Source: Laburnicola sp. R22_1
Lineage: Eukaryota; Ascomycota; Dothideomycetes; Pleosporales; Didymosphaeriaceae
Assembly (NCBI GenBank): GCA_014281115.1
Contig: JACONQ010000009.1
Coordinates: 806,001 to 870,000 of the forward strand
Length of the DNA stretch: 64,000 bases
Direction of reading: 5' to 3'
Shown here: one piece after another, positions 1-9,767 of the stretch
How positions within the stretch are numbered: the stretch's first letter is position 1
How the letters are laid out: each line of letters begins with the position of its first letter
Notes under the pieces: generated by a model
Database searches by the model: none
Seen by the model: the letters and a program-made list of their open reading frames with translations, nothing else
What the model was told of the DNA's origin: nothing
Position numbers and translations under genes: made by a program

Positions 1-2800
1 TTTCTACGGTACGACCCTTTCGTTCGTCAAGATCAAGCGTCACATAACCCAAGCTCGTTGGCGTTCGTCCGCTCCATGCAAGCCGACCGTCAACGCTGAC
101 ATTCAACGCATACCGACTCCTCCTCCAGTTAGGCAACTTCATTACGAGCTGGTTGACCGTAGCTGCGCCACTCAGCGTGTACTTTATCCAGGCCGCCCCA
201 GCGCTACCACTGCTTGTCCACGAAGTGACTTCGTTGTCGTCGTAGGAGAGCCTTGCCTGGCCGCTGTTGGAGCCTGCGGTCGCAGACGAAATGGTGAGCG
301 CCTTACGAGAGATCTTGTACGAGTCTCCTGCAGGCGTTGGGCCACGAGATAGATTGGGCTGAAGACCATCTGACGGGAGAGCGGTGGCCAGGCCGTCCTT
401 GACTGCAAATGCTGTACTGTCGAGGTTGATAGTAGCTGATTTGAGGCCGGCGGATAAAGCGACCAGGGTGATCTTTCCGGCTGTGGTGGTTGATCGTAGC
501 ATGACGCGGTTGACGCCGTTTTCGACTGGGAGCGAGGTGTTGAGGATGTAATTGTTCGGTCCCTGTGCGAGACCGCCGCGCCAGGTTGCTGCTCCGGAGA
601 GCTTGAAGTCGACCAGGTTTAGTGCAGTAGGGCAGCGGTTTCCGCTCGCATCCACAACTTCGACGTCGACGAGCGCAATGTCGTTTGCATTGGCGCGGAA
701 TCCTGCTGGGGATATGCGCGGTGTCAGCTTGATGGCGGCTGGTTGACCAGCAGTAGTCCGCTTGTCGGACGATGTCTGGCTCCCGGCCGTGTAGCCCACA
801 GCCTCCAGCTGACCCTGCTCAAAAGTCACATTCGTGAATGTGAAGAGGAACCGTTTGCTCTGCACACCAGCCGGTAGAGTCTTGCCGTTCAGCACCAGCT
901 TGACGGAATCAGCGCTCGAAACAACGTAGACGTTCTTCCTCGTGCCCGCGGCATAGTTCCAGTGCCCGATGATATGCGTTGCCGACTTGTCCACATCAAC
1001 CCAGTTATCCCACATCACCTTGTGCGCATACCAGCCATCTTTGGGCAGTCTCATAGGATCGACCTCACCAGATCGGCGGTAGTTCTCCGCACCGCGGTAA
1101 TGCGTGTTCGAATCTGAGAAGATGATGTTGACTCCGCCTGCATTGACGCGTGTCCCGGTCCCAGGACGCATCTCCCAGTAGTCAAACCAACGCACTACGT
1201 TCTCCCGCGCATGAGAGTCCTGGTTGCGATTGTAGATGCTAGCATCTGCGCCATTGTAAAGAGGACCATCACCGTCTTTGTGAAACGGCGGAGAGAACTC
1301 GTCCCAATACTTTCGCAGGCCCTCGTCGCGGCTGTACTCCATGGCCCAGAAGGGGATCCTGGCGCCCTTGTTGATGTATAGCATCTCGCCGCCGAACTCG
1401 GCAACCTGCGAATCGAGCATCTCGCGACACCCAGCTGCACGTCCACCCTTGGGGTCATACATGTCGCGAATGGCGTTCATTTGCGATTGGTGGTCTTCTG
1501 TGATGTCTTCGTTTCCTGCTTCGTAGAAGACGATGCTGGGATTGTTGCGGTTGTAGATGGTGGCGTCTCTCATCAGTTCGACGCGTTGCTCCCACCGCCG
1601 ACCAGTGACGTCTGATTCTGAGTCGCCGGCCGGCATAGCTTGTAGGACGCCAAGGCGGTCCAGCGACTCGACGTCCTGCTTCCATGGTGTGACGTGCATC
1701 CATCGGATCAGGTTACCGTTGCTCTCCAAGACTAGCTGGTTCGAGAAGTCGGACAGCCACGGAGGCACTGCAGAACCAAGAGATGGCCATTCGTTTGTCG
1801 TCCGTTGCGCGTATCCTTTCAAATGCAGTGTTCGATCGTTGAGCTTGAACATGCCGTTCTTGAACTCTGTCTTTCGGAAGCCGGTGCGTGTAGTTACACT
1901 GTCGATCTCTTTACCATCTACCAGTAAAGTCGTGCGGACGTCGTAGAGATAGCCGTAGCCCCAGCTCCAGAGATTGAGATTCGTCAAGGCTGCAGATGCT
2001 TTCACGGTGCCTGTCTTCTTCGCCTCGAGTGTGGTTGCCGGCCCGCTGAAAGACTTGACTTGCGCTCCGCGAGCGTCGCGGATATCGACCTGATAACTGA
2101 ACGAGCGCGATGTGCTGAAGTCGTTCTTGACCTGAGCTTCCGCCGTGATAGTCGCGCTCTTGGCCCCAGCGTTGATATTGTCCGCGTACACATAGACGCC
2201 CGTCGTCTTCAAATTCGAGTACAACGGCAACGTCTGATACAGCTTGCTCGTGACGTGCAAGAAGACATTCTTGTTGATGCCACCATAGTTGGCATAGAAG
2301 TTCCTATCAGACCATTGATACTTCTGCCCGGTAGAAACCTCCCGATAGTCCCACGAGCTATCAATCCTGGCGGCTATCACATTCTCCTTGTCCATCACGA
2401 CTGCGTCGGTGATGTCGAATCCGAATGCCATAACGCCATTGTCGCTTCTTCCAATTGATTTGCCGTTCAGGAAGAATTCGCCGCCATGTCTGATACCTTC
2501 AAACTCGAGGAACACTTTGCCATCGGCTGCGGACGAAGGAAGCTTGAAGTGCTTGCGATACCAGGCAATGCCGGTGGAGAGAGCTGCTATGCTGACCCGG
2601 AAGGCCTCATTCTCGTTCCAGGCGTGGGGTGTGGTTACGCTTTTCCAGGTGCTATCGTCGAAGGACTGGTCCTTTGCATTCTCAACGTCGCCCACGTGGA
2701 CGCGCCAGTCGGAATTGAAGTTGTATTTGGTACGGTTGAACTGGGCTAAAGTCAACGATGCGAAGAGGAAGAAGGCCAGGCCTATTTGCAAGTGTATCAT
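1..2800 (-). CDS. Secreted glycoside hydrolase family 2 enzyme (beta-galactosidase-like), 3' end outside window
   Basis: One uninterrupted frame runs leftwards from the ATG at 2800 through at least 933 codons and leaves the window still open, so the stop is missing. The first 20 or so residues (MIHLQIGLAFFLFASLTLAQ) form a signal peptide. Then come a GH2 sugar-binding jelly-roll region (about 30-210), an immunoglobulin-like region (about 215-320), and a TIM barrel. The barrel holds YEAGNED near residue 428, whose N-E pair is the GH2 acid/base motif, and WAMEYS near 487, the likely nucleophile region. A further Ig-like region and a C-terminal F5/8-type (discoidin-like) fold follow from about 820. 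From the family it should hydrolyse terminal beta-linked sugars outside the cell; the exact substrate (galactose, mannose or glucuronic acid) cannot be read. No intron is needed. Confidence 0.85.
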   Translation of the reverse strand, partial: MIHLQIGLAFFLFASLTLAQFNRTKYNFNSDWRVHVGDVENAKDQSFDDSTWKSVTTPHAWNENEAFRVSIAALSTGIAWYRKHFKLPSSAADGKVFLEFEGIRHGGEFFLNGKSIGRSDNGVMAFGFDITDAVVMDKENVIAARIDSSWDYREVSTGQKYQWSDRNFYANYGGINKNVFLHVTSKLYQTLPLYSNLKTTGVYVYADNINAGAKSATITAEAQVKNDFSTSRSFSYQVDIRDARGAQVKSFSGPATTLEAKKTGTVKASAALTNLNLWSWGYGYLYDVRTTLLVDGKEIDSVTTRTGFRKTEFKNGMFKLNDRTLHLKGYAQRTTNEWPSLGSAVPPWLSDFSNQLVLESNGNLIRWMHVTPWKQDVESLDRLGVLQAMPAGDSESDVTGRRWEQRVELMRDATIYNRNNPSIVFYEAGNEDITEDHQSQMNAIRDMYDPKGGRAAGCREMLDSQVAEFGGEMLYINKGARIPFWAMEYSRDEGLRKYWDEFSPPFHKDGDGPLYNGADASIYNRNQDSHARENVVRWFDYWEMRPGTGTRVNAGGVNIIFSDSNTHYRGAENYRRSGEVDPMRLPKDGWYAHKVMWDNWVDVDKSATHIIGHWNYAAGTRKNVYVVSSADSVKLVLNGKTLPAGVQSKRFLFTFTNVTFEQGQLEAVGYTAGSQTSSDKRTTAGQPAAIKLTPRISPAGFRANANDIALVDVEVVDASGNRCPTALNLVDFKLSGAATWRGGLAQGPNNYILNTSLPVENGVNRVMLRSTTTAGKITLVALSAGLKSATINLDSTAFAVKDGLATALPSDGLQPNLSRGPTPAGDSYKISRKALTISSATAGSNSGQARLSYDDNEVTSWTSSGSAGAAWIKYTLSGAATVNQLVMKLPNWRRSRYALNVSVDGRLAWSGRTPTSLGYVTLDLDERKGRTVE

Positions 2801-3617
2801 TTTGAAGGAGAGAACAACAGCGCTGGGTAAGGCAGAATGCGCATGAGGTTCGCAATTTTCCAAGGTTGTTCATGGCAGCATCTGTCGACCTTATATCACC
2901 TAAGATATAGATTAGTAGCGGAGAGAGTTCAGCGCGGAGGAAGTTCAACGGGAGGAAACAGAGGACCATCGGACCGTTGAGCGCGTATTGATTTGAAGCT
3001 TATTACTCCGAAAACATCTATGGATGCGTTCCCTAACGTAGCTAGGCCATGACCTGGAAAGCTACACGGAGCAGGGATCTAGGGTCTTGGTTATATTGAT
3101 AATGGGATCTGGAAGGCTTATTTTCTCAACATATCGCAATTTTTCATAGTCTACGCGTTAATAAAGCTTTTCGTGCTCATACGTGTAGGGTGCATACCTC
3201 AGTAGAACAGATCTCGCTACGCGACGTGAGCTAAGCGAGGCGCACGCACATGGCATTTGATATTCACTCGCAATATTCCAATATGTAATCTTTCTACTCA
3301 TAATACGATCAAGTCTTTTTATAAAGTTGTAGAGCTGATTAGACGCCAAAATTTGATTACTGCGTACGGAAGATACTTGCTATCCAATTCATTAATATCA
3401 AGTGAACGTGACTCGGGAAACCGGGCGAATGTCCTCGGGCAACGGAGAAATGGAAACGCCATTAACTGCATCTATCTAGGAAGTGAAAGTGCTTAGCCTC
3501 GTGATAGTGGACATGAAGACCTCGTGTAATATCCATTAAAACCACAACCCTCCTATTGAATGTCGCAAATATTTCGTCCCGCAAAATATTGAAGCAGCCG
3601 TTGCAGGGCAACACGCG
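2801..3617. other. Intergenic, no gene seen
   Basis: This stretch lies between the 5' end of the GH2 gene and the 3' end of the membrane-protein gene. It presumably holds the GH2 promoter. Short frames exist on both strands but none has recognisable similarity or splice-linked partners. No repeat or RNA gene was seen. Confidence 0.5.
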
Positions 3618-4921
3618 CTAGTAGTTCACTGAACTAGACGGAACGCCTGTGTACTGCTTGCCCTCGTACACCCTTCCGACACCAGCAGGCGCATGCGCTA
3701 CTCTGCTCATATCAACGCCGCTACCGAAACGTTGAGACACATTTATGCCTTCAGCATTCTGCCTCTCGCCTTTTGAGCTTCGATTTGCAAAGTACTTTCG
3801 TCCCAAGAACCAAAGCAGAAATGCGAAAATGAGAGCACCGCTAGTAACTCCAACGCCGACACCAATCTTCCCTTTTGTACCCAGCTTTGGCGCGGTTCCT
3901 CCCATAGGATACTGCATTGCAAAACCAATGTTAATAATAGCTGAGGTGGGTTTTTGCGACATCGTCAGTTCGGAGATGCGACCTGGGCTCAGTGATGAGA
4001 GAGATGCTTCCGCGGTCATGGGCATGCCATCTTTAGCGACCAGAGTGTCAGGTATAGGCGGAGGCGTCATCTTCGTTTTCAGGGAAGAATAGCATGGGAC
4101 CTGGCCGCCGAGTGATGTACTCCAGAGCCAGTATGCACTATTCAGAATTAGCATGAATTGGTGCTTTGTTTCGGCCGTCAAACTTACGAAGGGCAGCATG
4201 CCGTTCCGTCTACGGTGTGGTAATCTTTTGGGCAACCTGTCACCGTGCCTTGACTCGGCAGCATCGATATTGGAAACTCAGCGTTGCCATCCTTTGCTTC
4301 ATTACCTTTAGTCGGTGTCGGTGTAGGGCAGCAGTCTTTCTTCGACGAGATGCACCCAATGACCGGCATCCACACGGCTGTCGGACCATCGATAATAGTG
4401 TATGCAGGCTCTGAACAATAGCCTTGCAACAGGGTAGCTGCGGCGACTCCGCCCGCAATTCCACTAGCGACGACGTCTACGGGAGCATGGCTCGGTGTAG
4501 GTGGAATCTTTGACGCAGGCACGACCTCGACAGTCTTGTATTCAGGCGATGGAATAATCGCTGGCGGTTGGTTGATCACGTTCTCTACGTCAGGCGGAGG
4601 CGTTGCTTCCGGTTGATCGTTGTCAGGCGGACGCGTTGCTTCTGGTTGATCGTTGTCAGGCAGACGCGTTGCTTCTGGTTGATCGTTGTCAGGCAGACGC
4701 GTTGCTTCTGGTTGATCGTTGTCAGGCAGACGCGTTGCTTCTGGTTGATCGTCGTCAGGCGGAGGCGTTGATTCCGGTTGATCGTCGTCAGGCGGAGGCG
4801 TTGATTCCGGTTGATCGTCGTCAGGCGGAGGCGTTGCTTCCGGTTGATCGTCGTCAGGCGGAGGCGTTGCTTCCGGTTGATCGTCCGGTTGAGAGCTAAA
4901 CGTGCTATCTATGATGAACAT
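3618..4921 (-). CDS. Single-pass membrane protein with acidic/proline repeat region and CCP motif
   Basis: Two exons, 4188-4921 and 3618-4137, join in frame across a 50-bp intron (GTAAGT donor, GCTAATT branch, TAG acceptor) to give 417 residues. Residues 12-110 are nine copies of an 11-residue Asp/Gln/Pro unit. A cysteine segment with the motif DGTACCPS lies at the splice junction. A glycine-rich stretch leads into one strong membrane helix (SGALIFAFLLWFLG, about residues 340-355), followed by a basic cytoplasmic tail. This layout (Cys-rich ectodomain, one helix, short tail) resembles many uncharacterised ascomycete surface proteins. No signal peptide is visible at the chosen start. An alternative first exon at 4961-5018 (GTGAGC donor, CATAG acceptor at 4909) also joins in frame and would give 432 residues. 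Function unknown. Confidence 0.65.
4592..4888 (-). repeat. Coding minisatellite, nine 33-bp units
   Basis: Nine head-to-tail 33-bp units encode DDQPEATPPPD-type repeats. Two spellings alternate in blocks: a DDD...PPP type at both ends and a DND...RLP type in the middle. Units are a multiple of three, so copy-number change would keep the frame. Confidence 0.9.
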
Positions 4922-5947
4922 TAGAGTTCAGTTCGATAGAGAAGAATGATGATGGCTCACTCATCATATACGGCGGCGCTGGCCATCTCCGTGGTAAAGT
5001 TTGTCCTGCTGCTGGCATCGTTATCGCGCGTCAAACACTTGAACTTCTCACTTCCATCAAGTCGGGAAAGCGTGCAGAAAATGCGAAAGATTGTTTGAAC
5101 TTCACTGGACAAGCAGCGACCACACCTAGGTATTAATCATTCAGCTATCTCAGCTATAACAGTTAGCGTCGCGACCATAGCGCGTTGGCTACTCCTTTGC
5201 CTTTCCTTCTTTCGTCGGTGCTCAATTTGTCGCATCGTGGCAGTGCAACGAAAGCGGCTGTGAGCTGGCAAAATATTTTGGTCGGCGATGAAGCCACTCT
5301 GATCTAGACCAAGCGAATGGGCTGCAGACATGTTGCTTGCTTTGTGCCAAGCTATGCCCAGTGATTCACACGAAGTGGCGAAGTTCGTGTGACAATATGT
5401 TTTGCTAGCGGTTCGCTAAATGCGAGTGCAGATTGGATCGCCGTGCGCGAGACTTTTCAGCTGCGCGACGCCACTGCGGAAAGTTCCGACTAGGCCCTTT
5501 TTCGCCAATGGTTAGCTCAGCCTTTCTATAATAGGCGATAATATAGACAGGATACTGTTCAAAAGAGTAAGGTCTGTTTGGACAGTCTGGAATGTGATGG
5601 TGGTGAGTTTCACAATCTGTACCAGGTTGAGTTGATTCAACGAAGGGCGAATATATATATATTCACAATTTGCTGCCAAAAAGCCAATGTAATGTAGTTA
5701 CTTGAAACTGCCAATCCGTTCATAAGTATCGATCGTATTTTCTGGTGGTTCAATAATGATGAACATGGATGAATAGGGAAGTTGGCAGACGGCAAGAGAT
5801 GCATCGTTCAAGCTACGATCAATCGTGCTAGTAAATACATATTGATGGTGCGCTTCCACATCCTGTGCCTGCAGTTACCCGTCGACAGAGCCGAACTAAA
5901 CACTGCTCACCAAGTGATGTTTTCGCATTCAGGCACTCCAGAGATAA
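4922..5947. other. Intergenic, possible upstream exon only
   Basis: Apart from the possible alternative first exon of the neighbouring membrane-protein gene (4961-5018), nothing with coding character was recognised. A short alternating TA run lies near 5650. Both flanking genes read leftwards, so this holds the promoter of the membrane-protein gene and the 3' region of the next gene. Confidence 0.4.
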
Positions 5948-6398
5948 CTACTGCAGGGTGTGTGGTCCCGTATAGTTCAATGCACATCCATTTATCGGCC
6001 TCACCATGACACTGACAGCTTCAAAAGCGGTCTGACCTGAACCCTCAAGAAGGAGATCGCCACTGTCTGATCCCGCGCGCATTTCTGCTTCAAATACTTC
6101 CCGAGCCCTAGGTCGGATGCAGATGTAGAACTGGGTTTCGTTCCTATAACTTGGTAGATTCGTGGATGCACACTCTGGTCTTGTGGTTAGCAAAGGCATC
6201 TTGGATTTGGACATAGAGGGACTTACCGGTAGCTACCTGAGCTGCTTTGAAGGCTGTGGCGTATGCGTCAATTTCGGGCCTCGTGGGCCTTCGAAGTTCG
6301 GCGCCGTCTTGGACTTCGATGCGGGGGAGGGCAACGACAGGTAAATCCGGATCGTCCCTGTTGACCGCGCAAATAAGGCGATACGTGAAAGAGTCCAT
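5948..6398 (-). CDS. Small two-exon protein, member A of a tandem paralogue family
   Basis: Exons 6227-6398 and 5948-6174 join in phase 1 across a 52-bp intron (GTAAGT donor, TGCTAACC branch, CCAG acceptor) to give 132 residues. No signal peptide or membrane helix is seen. The second half has the pattern of a beta strand (FYICIRPR), further short strands and a helix (TAFEAVSVM). The same pattern recurs in the two genes that follow upstream on the same strand, and the intron sits at the same place and phase in all three. The first half has a looser version of the same module. I do not recognise a named domain. Gene structure is well supported by splice signals and shared architecture; function is unknown. 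Confidence 0.6.
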
Positions 6399-7004
6399 GC
6401 TTGAATGTTCGAATACTTTAGGTGGTTGGATATGTTGTGCAAGATTGGATTTTGGTTTGCCCGATTAAAGTTATGAGTTTTTTCCGTTGTAGAAAGAGGT
6501 TGATAAGCGGATAATATAGTGGAAAATACTGGCATATATACCCAAGGCTTCTGGGGAAATTCACATGTAAATAATGCTCGCAACGTTCAGTGAATATGGC
6601 CATTGACCTAAATTACATGATGTGTTATTGTCCTGGAATTGAATCACATCACTTTAATTGGACCTGAACCTTTCGGTGGGTGAGTATAGCCTAAGGAGAA
6701 CAGACAAATAAGACAAAAGAAATTGAATTCGAACCACCCCTTTTTGATTGGATTGGAACCACGTAGAGCCATATTTGAATATAAGTGCATTTGAGTGAAT
6801 GATAACCAATGCGCCGCAAATGGGCGGCACCAGGTGGTGCGATAATTCGTGAGACCTTTACAAGATTCACATGGCAAAAGCTTAAGGACTATGTGTTCCC
6901 AGGATAGGTAATACAAAGGTTGATATACTCTAACTTTTTAGCTGAAGGCCTCACAAATGCATCGTCCGGTGGCGGTAAGCAATACGCTCTACACCTCCTC
7001 CAAA
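6399..7004. other. Intergenic between paralogues A and B
   Basis: Promoter side of member A and 3' side of member B. AT-leaning, with short frames on both strands but no splice-supported gene or recognised repeat. Confidence 0.4.
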
Positions 7005-7428
7005 CTAATCTTGCAACTTCGCCCAACTCCATTCATACATCTCATTGCACAACGCCAAAAGGGCGTTGAATGTATCTCCCGCTCTCGCTTTTGCTATCAT
7101 ATTCATCGTTCCGCCGCGATTCTCGATATGGAACTGCACCTCGGAACTTTGCTCGTCTCCTAGACGGTCAACAGTGACGAGAAATTTTGTAGCCTTAGGA
7201 AAATTCAATGTCGCGTACACTGTTGATTGTCAATTTGCCCTTGCTTGTGAAATCCAACTTACTTGCTTCAGCCTCGGCCATGGCATGGAAGGTGTCGTGT
7301 TTGTTGGCATCCACTTGTTTTGTTGCGCCCTGCGCATCGAATGCCTCAACTGCTGTGACAAAGTATCCCCGTTTTACAACTCCTTCTGTAGTAATATTCA
7401 TCGCAATGCGCCAGCTTTGATAATTCAT
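7005..7428 (-). CDS. Small two-exon protein, member B of the tandem paralogue family
   Basis: Exons 7263-7428 and 7005-7219 join in phase 1 across a 43-bp intron (GTAAGT donor, CAACAG acceptor), giving 126 residues. The C-terminal half (FLVTVDRL ... GDTFNALLAL) matches the pattern of members A and C. The N-terminal half (GYFVTAVEAFDAQG ... DTFHAMAEAEA) looks like a second copy of the same strand-strand-helix module. A downstream ATG at codon 10 is an alternative start. No targeting signal is visible. The shared intron position and phase with its neighbours is the main argument that this is a real gene and a duplicate of them. Function unknown. Confidence 0.6.
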
Positions 7429-7545
7429 ATTTCGAGAGCAGTTGTTTATTCACTGTTAAGTAATGGGCGATTTTTATTTGGAGAAACGTGCTACGTTGTA
7501 AGGATTGAGAGGAATTTTGAACGTTGCAATACCACCTATATATAG

Positions 7546-7767
7546 TCATCCACCAACACGTAAAGATACAAATTCACTAGCCCACACGTCGGCTCTATGG
7601 TCTTTGATCAATTTAGTTAGCATCACATTCTGTAACTGCTGGCGAAGTTGGCTTTCGTGTGCGTGATTACTTGTGCCATCAGTGCTGATCGCGTGGGTGA
7701 ATGAAGGCCAATTAGATTCCGAGCAGTGTTTGAGGCAAAACACAATCGCAAATTGCCTCATTTTCAT
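7546..7767 (-). CDS. Short open frame between paralogues B and C, possible decayed fourth copy
   Basis: A 73-residue frame starts MKMRQFAIVFCLKH and has a helix-like stretch LRQQLQNVMLTKL. The opening strand followed by a later helix loosely recalls the family module of its neighbours, and it lies between two members on the same strand. No intron at the family position was found, and the resemblance is weak. It could equally be a chance frame. Confidence 0.25.
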   Translation of the reverse strand: MKMRQFAIVFCLKHCSESNWPSFTHAISTDGTSNHAHESQLRQQLQNVMLTKLIKDHRADVWASEFVSLRVGG

Positions 7768-8002
7768 GATACTGGTTTTGCATTCACTGATGTGGTCTGC
7801 AGTGGTTGCAGATATCTAACCAATCCCACAAGAAGCATCAGGGCACACCCACTGCTTTCCATCACAGCGTTATACCGTGTACCCAACGTACGCGAAGTAT
7901 TCTTTATGATAGAAGCATTAGGAGCAATATATTATAACTACGGTATATATATATAGATTCGATGGATCACCTTTGAGGCATTTCTATCTTGCCTAGTGGG
8001 AA

Positions 8003-8679
8003 CTAGGCACCCTTCTCGTAGCGACTGCGAAGACCATCGTCTATCTTCCCCAAAGCTTCAAAATGATCTTTGCCCACAGCGCTCTGGACTTGAATACGCT
8101 CGTCCTCTTCAATAACGTACATAGTTGCATTAAACATATTATTCCTTCGACCTACGCAAAAATAGAACTCCTTCGGCAATCGATCGTTATTTGGATCAAG
8201 CACTCTATCTGTTACAGATTAGCATCCTTAAGCACTCTCGGTCAAGGAGACCTACAAACTGAGATTGCACCTTCAGCCACGACTGCCAGTTGCGCCATAG
8301 CGTAAGATTCCTTTTGCCCAGGTACCCTCTCAGGTTTCTCCTTATTCTCCTTTGCGCTCTTTCTGAATCGTTTTGCAGCATCTTGCAGGTCTTGTTCATA
8401 TTGCGGGCAAGCATTGCGAAGCGAGGTGACGTGCCAGTTCTGGATAAACCTTTCCGGGTTTGTCCACGAAGCGCGATAATAGTGTCTTCTCTTGAATCGA
8501 CGCAGTCGCGCGCCCCAAAGGTCGAGATTCGAAGGCATAGCTTGAGTGGCTGCGTCTTCTCCTTGAACCATAGAGGAATACTGGACTGAACTATGCTCAT
8601 TCCGCGTCATCGTAATGTGAATGTGGTAAGTTGCCGCAATAAGCTCGATAGCATTCATAGCTATATTAGTGCTCTTCAT
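8003..8679 (-). CDS. Two-exon protein, member C of the tandem paralogue family, with an inserted basic segment
   Basis: Exons 8256-8679 and 8003-8208 join in phase 1 across a 47-bp intron (GTAGGT donor, GCTAATC branch, AACAG acceptor), giving 209 residues. The C-terminal half (FYFCVGRR ... DHFEALGKI) is the clearest match to members A and B. The N-terminus (YHIHITMTRNE ...) fits the looser first module. Between them lies an extra segment of about 90 residues, rich in Arg/Lys/Glu (for example KRFRKSAKENKEK), that A and B lack. The start at 8679 is the first ATG of the frame; other ATGs at codons 8 and 24 are possible. Function unknown. Confidence 0.55.
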
Positions 8680-9767
8680 GGATTGGTTGTATAAAAATTC
8701 AGTGGAGATATTGTTGGCTGTGGATTGGAAGTAGTTTTGTTGGGGCTGCTAGACAGCTCCGCGTAGTACTTATATCTTTGTGCATTCAATTACTGGCTCT
8801 TTAAATTCACGCACAAGGTCATCTTTAACTTGTGATAGACGCAGATGGAAAGACTAAAGTTGTTTGACTTTTGGGAGGATTTTCTTCGGTGCCTTGATCC
8901 CAACGGTGCCTTGGTCCCAACAGTTCGTTGTAATATTCCGACGAATATCCCACTTTCATAGGAGAGTCTCCTCGATCGCAAAGCGCCCAGTCCAGTAGCA
9001 TTCAAACACCTCCTTATCCACAAACCAAAATACCATCATTGCCACACAACACACACTCTCACTGCCTACTTATCTAAGCTACTAAATTTTACAACTAAAC
9101 CTACCTCCCAACACCGCATCCCTCATATCCACACACCCTATCCTAAACACCACCTCCCTTCCTTATCTAAAACTCCACTCTAAGCCCTAAGCTACGGCAC
9201 TTATAACCCTACCAACCCCACCATCCCAGCACATACGACCACAGGATACTGAGAACATGGCATCCCGTCTGATCTGCCAACTATTAAGCAGTTTACCGGC
9301 GGGTTAGTAGGCATATTCGTGAGAGGTGGCGAAGCCCCGCTGTTGTATGTTTTTTTTTGAGGGGGCGGGGGCGGGGTGGGTGACCGGTAGCGAGGGTGGG
9401 TGCGGGTGGGTGCAGGTGGGGGTTTTTTTTTGGATGAAGTGCACTATTTGATGATGGTGACGAGTCTCAGTGAGGTTAGGGGAGAGAGAAATCTTAGTTT
9501 GTGAATGGGGGGCATTGCGGTGGAATTGGGAAGATGAGGAGAGGTTGTAATCGTTGCTGGAGTCGGCTCATGTGAGATAGAAGGGTAATTTTGAATGCCA
9601 GCGAGCTAAGACACAGTACGACGTACAAGTTGCGAACACAATCCCACTGAAATATAATCAAAGGAGAAAAGAGAAAAACAGATTTGAATATCAACAACTC
9701 CAAGTCCCTTCTTACTTCACCAGGATTTTCTCCCCAGAGACGTAGTCAGGCCTAAAACGCATTCCCC
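8680..9767. other. Intergenic, composition-biased
   Basis: No gene recognised. About 9050-9240 is a C/T-rich, A/C-rich tract. About 9351-9432 is a strongly G-rich tract bounded by T-runs. The region holds the promoter of member C and the 3' end of the GH43 gene. Confidence 0.5.
9351..9432 (+). repeat. G-run tract flanked by T-tracts (possible quadruplex)
   Basis: On the + strand at least eight runs of three or more G occur within about 70 bases, separated by one to about twelve bases, with T8-T9 runs on both sides. The spacing in its first half fits a G-quadruplex-forming pattern. It lies outside any recognised gene. Confidence 0.6.

Noticed and set aside
184..2458. Several open frames of 60-150 codons on both strands inside the GH2 gene
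   Set aside because: They are shadows of the long GH2 frame on the minus strand, which carries the domain motifs.
4568..4899. Two + strand frames with VDRCQADALL-type or LIVVRQTRCFW-type repeats
   Set aside because: These are antisense readings of the coding minisatellite; a 33-bp repeat keeps all frames open.
5137..5331. 64-codon leftward frame beside the membrane-protein gene
   Set aside because: No motif, no conserved pattern with the neighbouring paralogue family, and no splice partner.
6644..6916. 90-codon frame between paralogues A and B
   Set aside because: Does not show the family module or intron and looks like chance AT-rich sequence.
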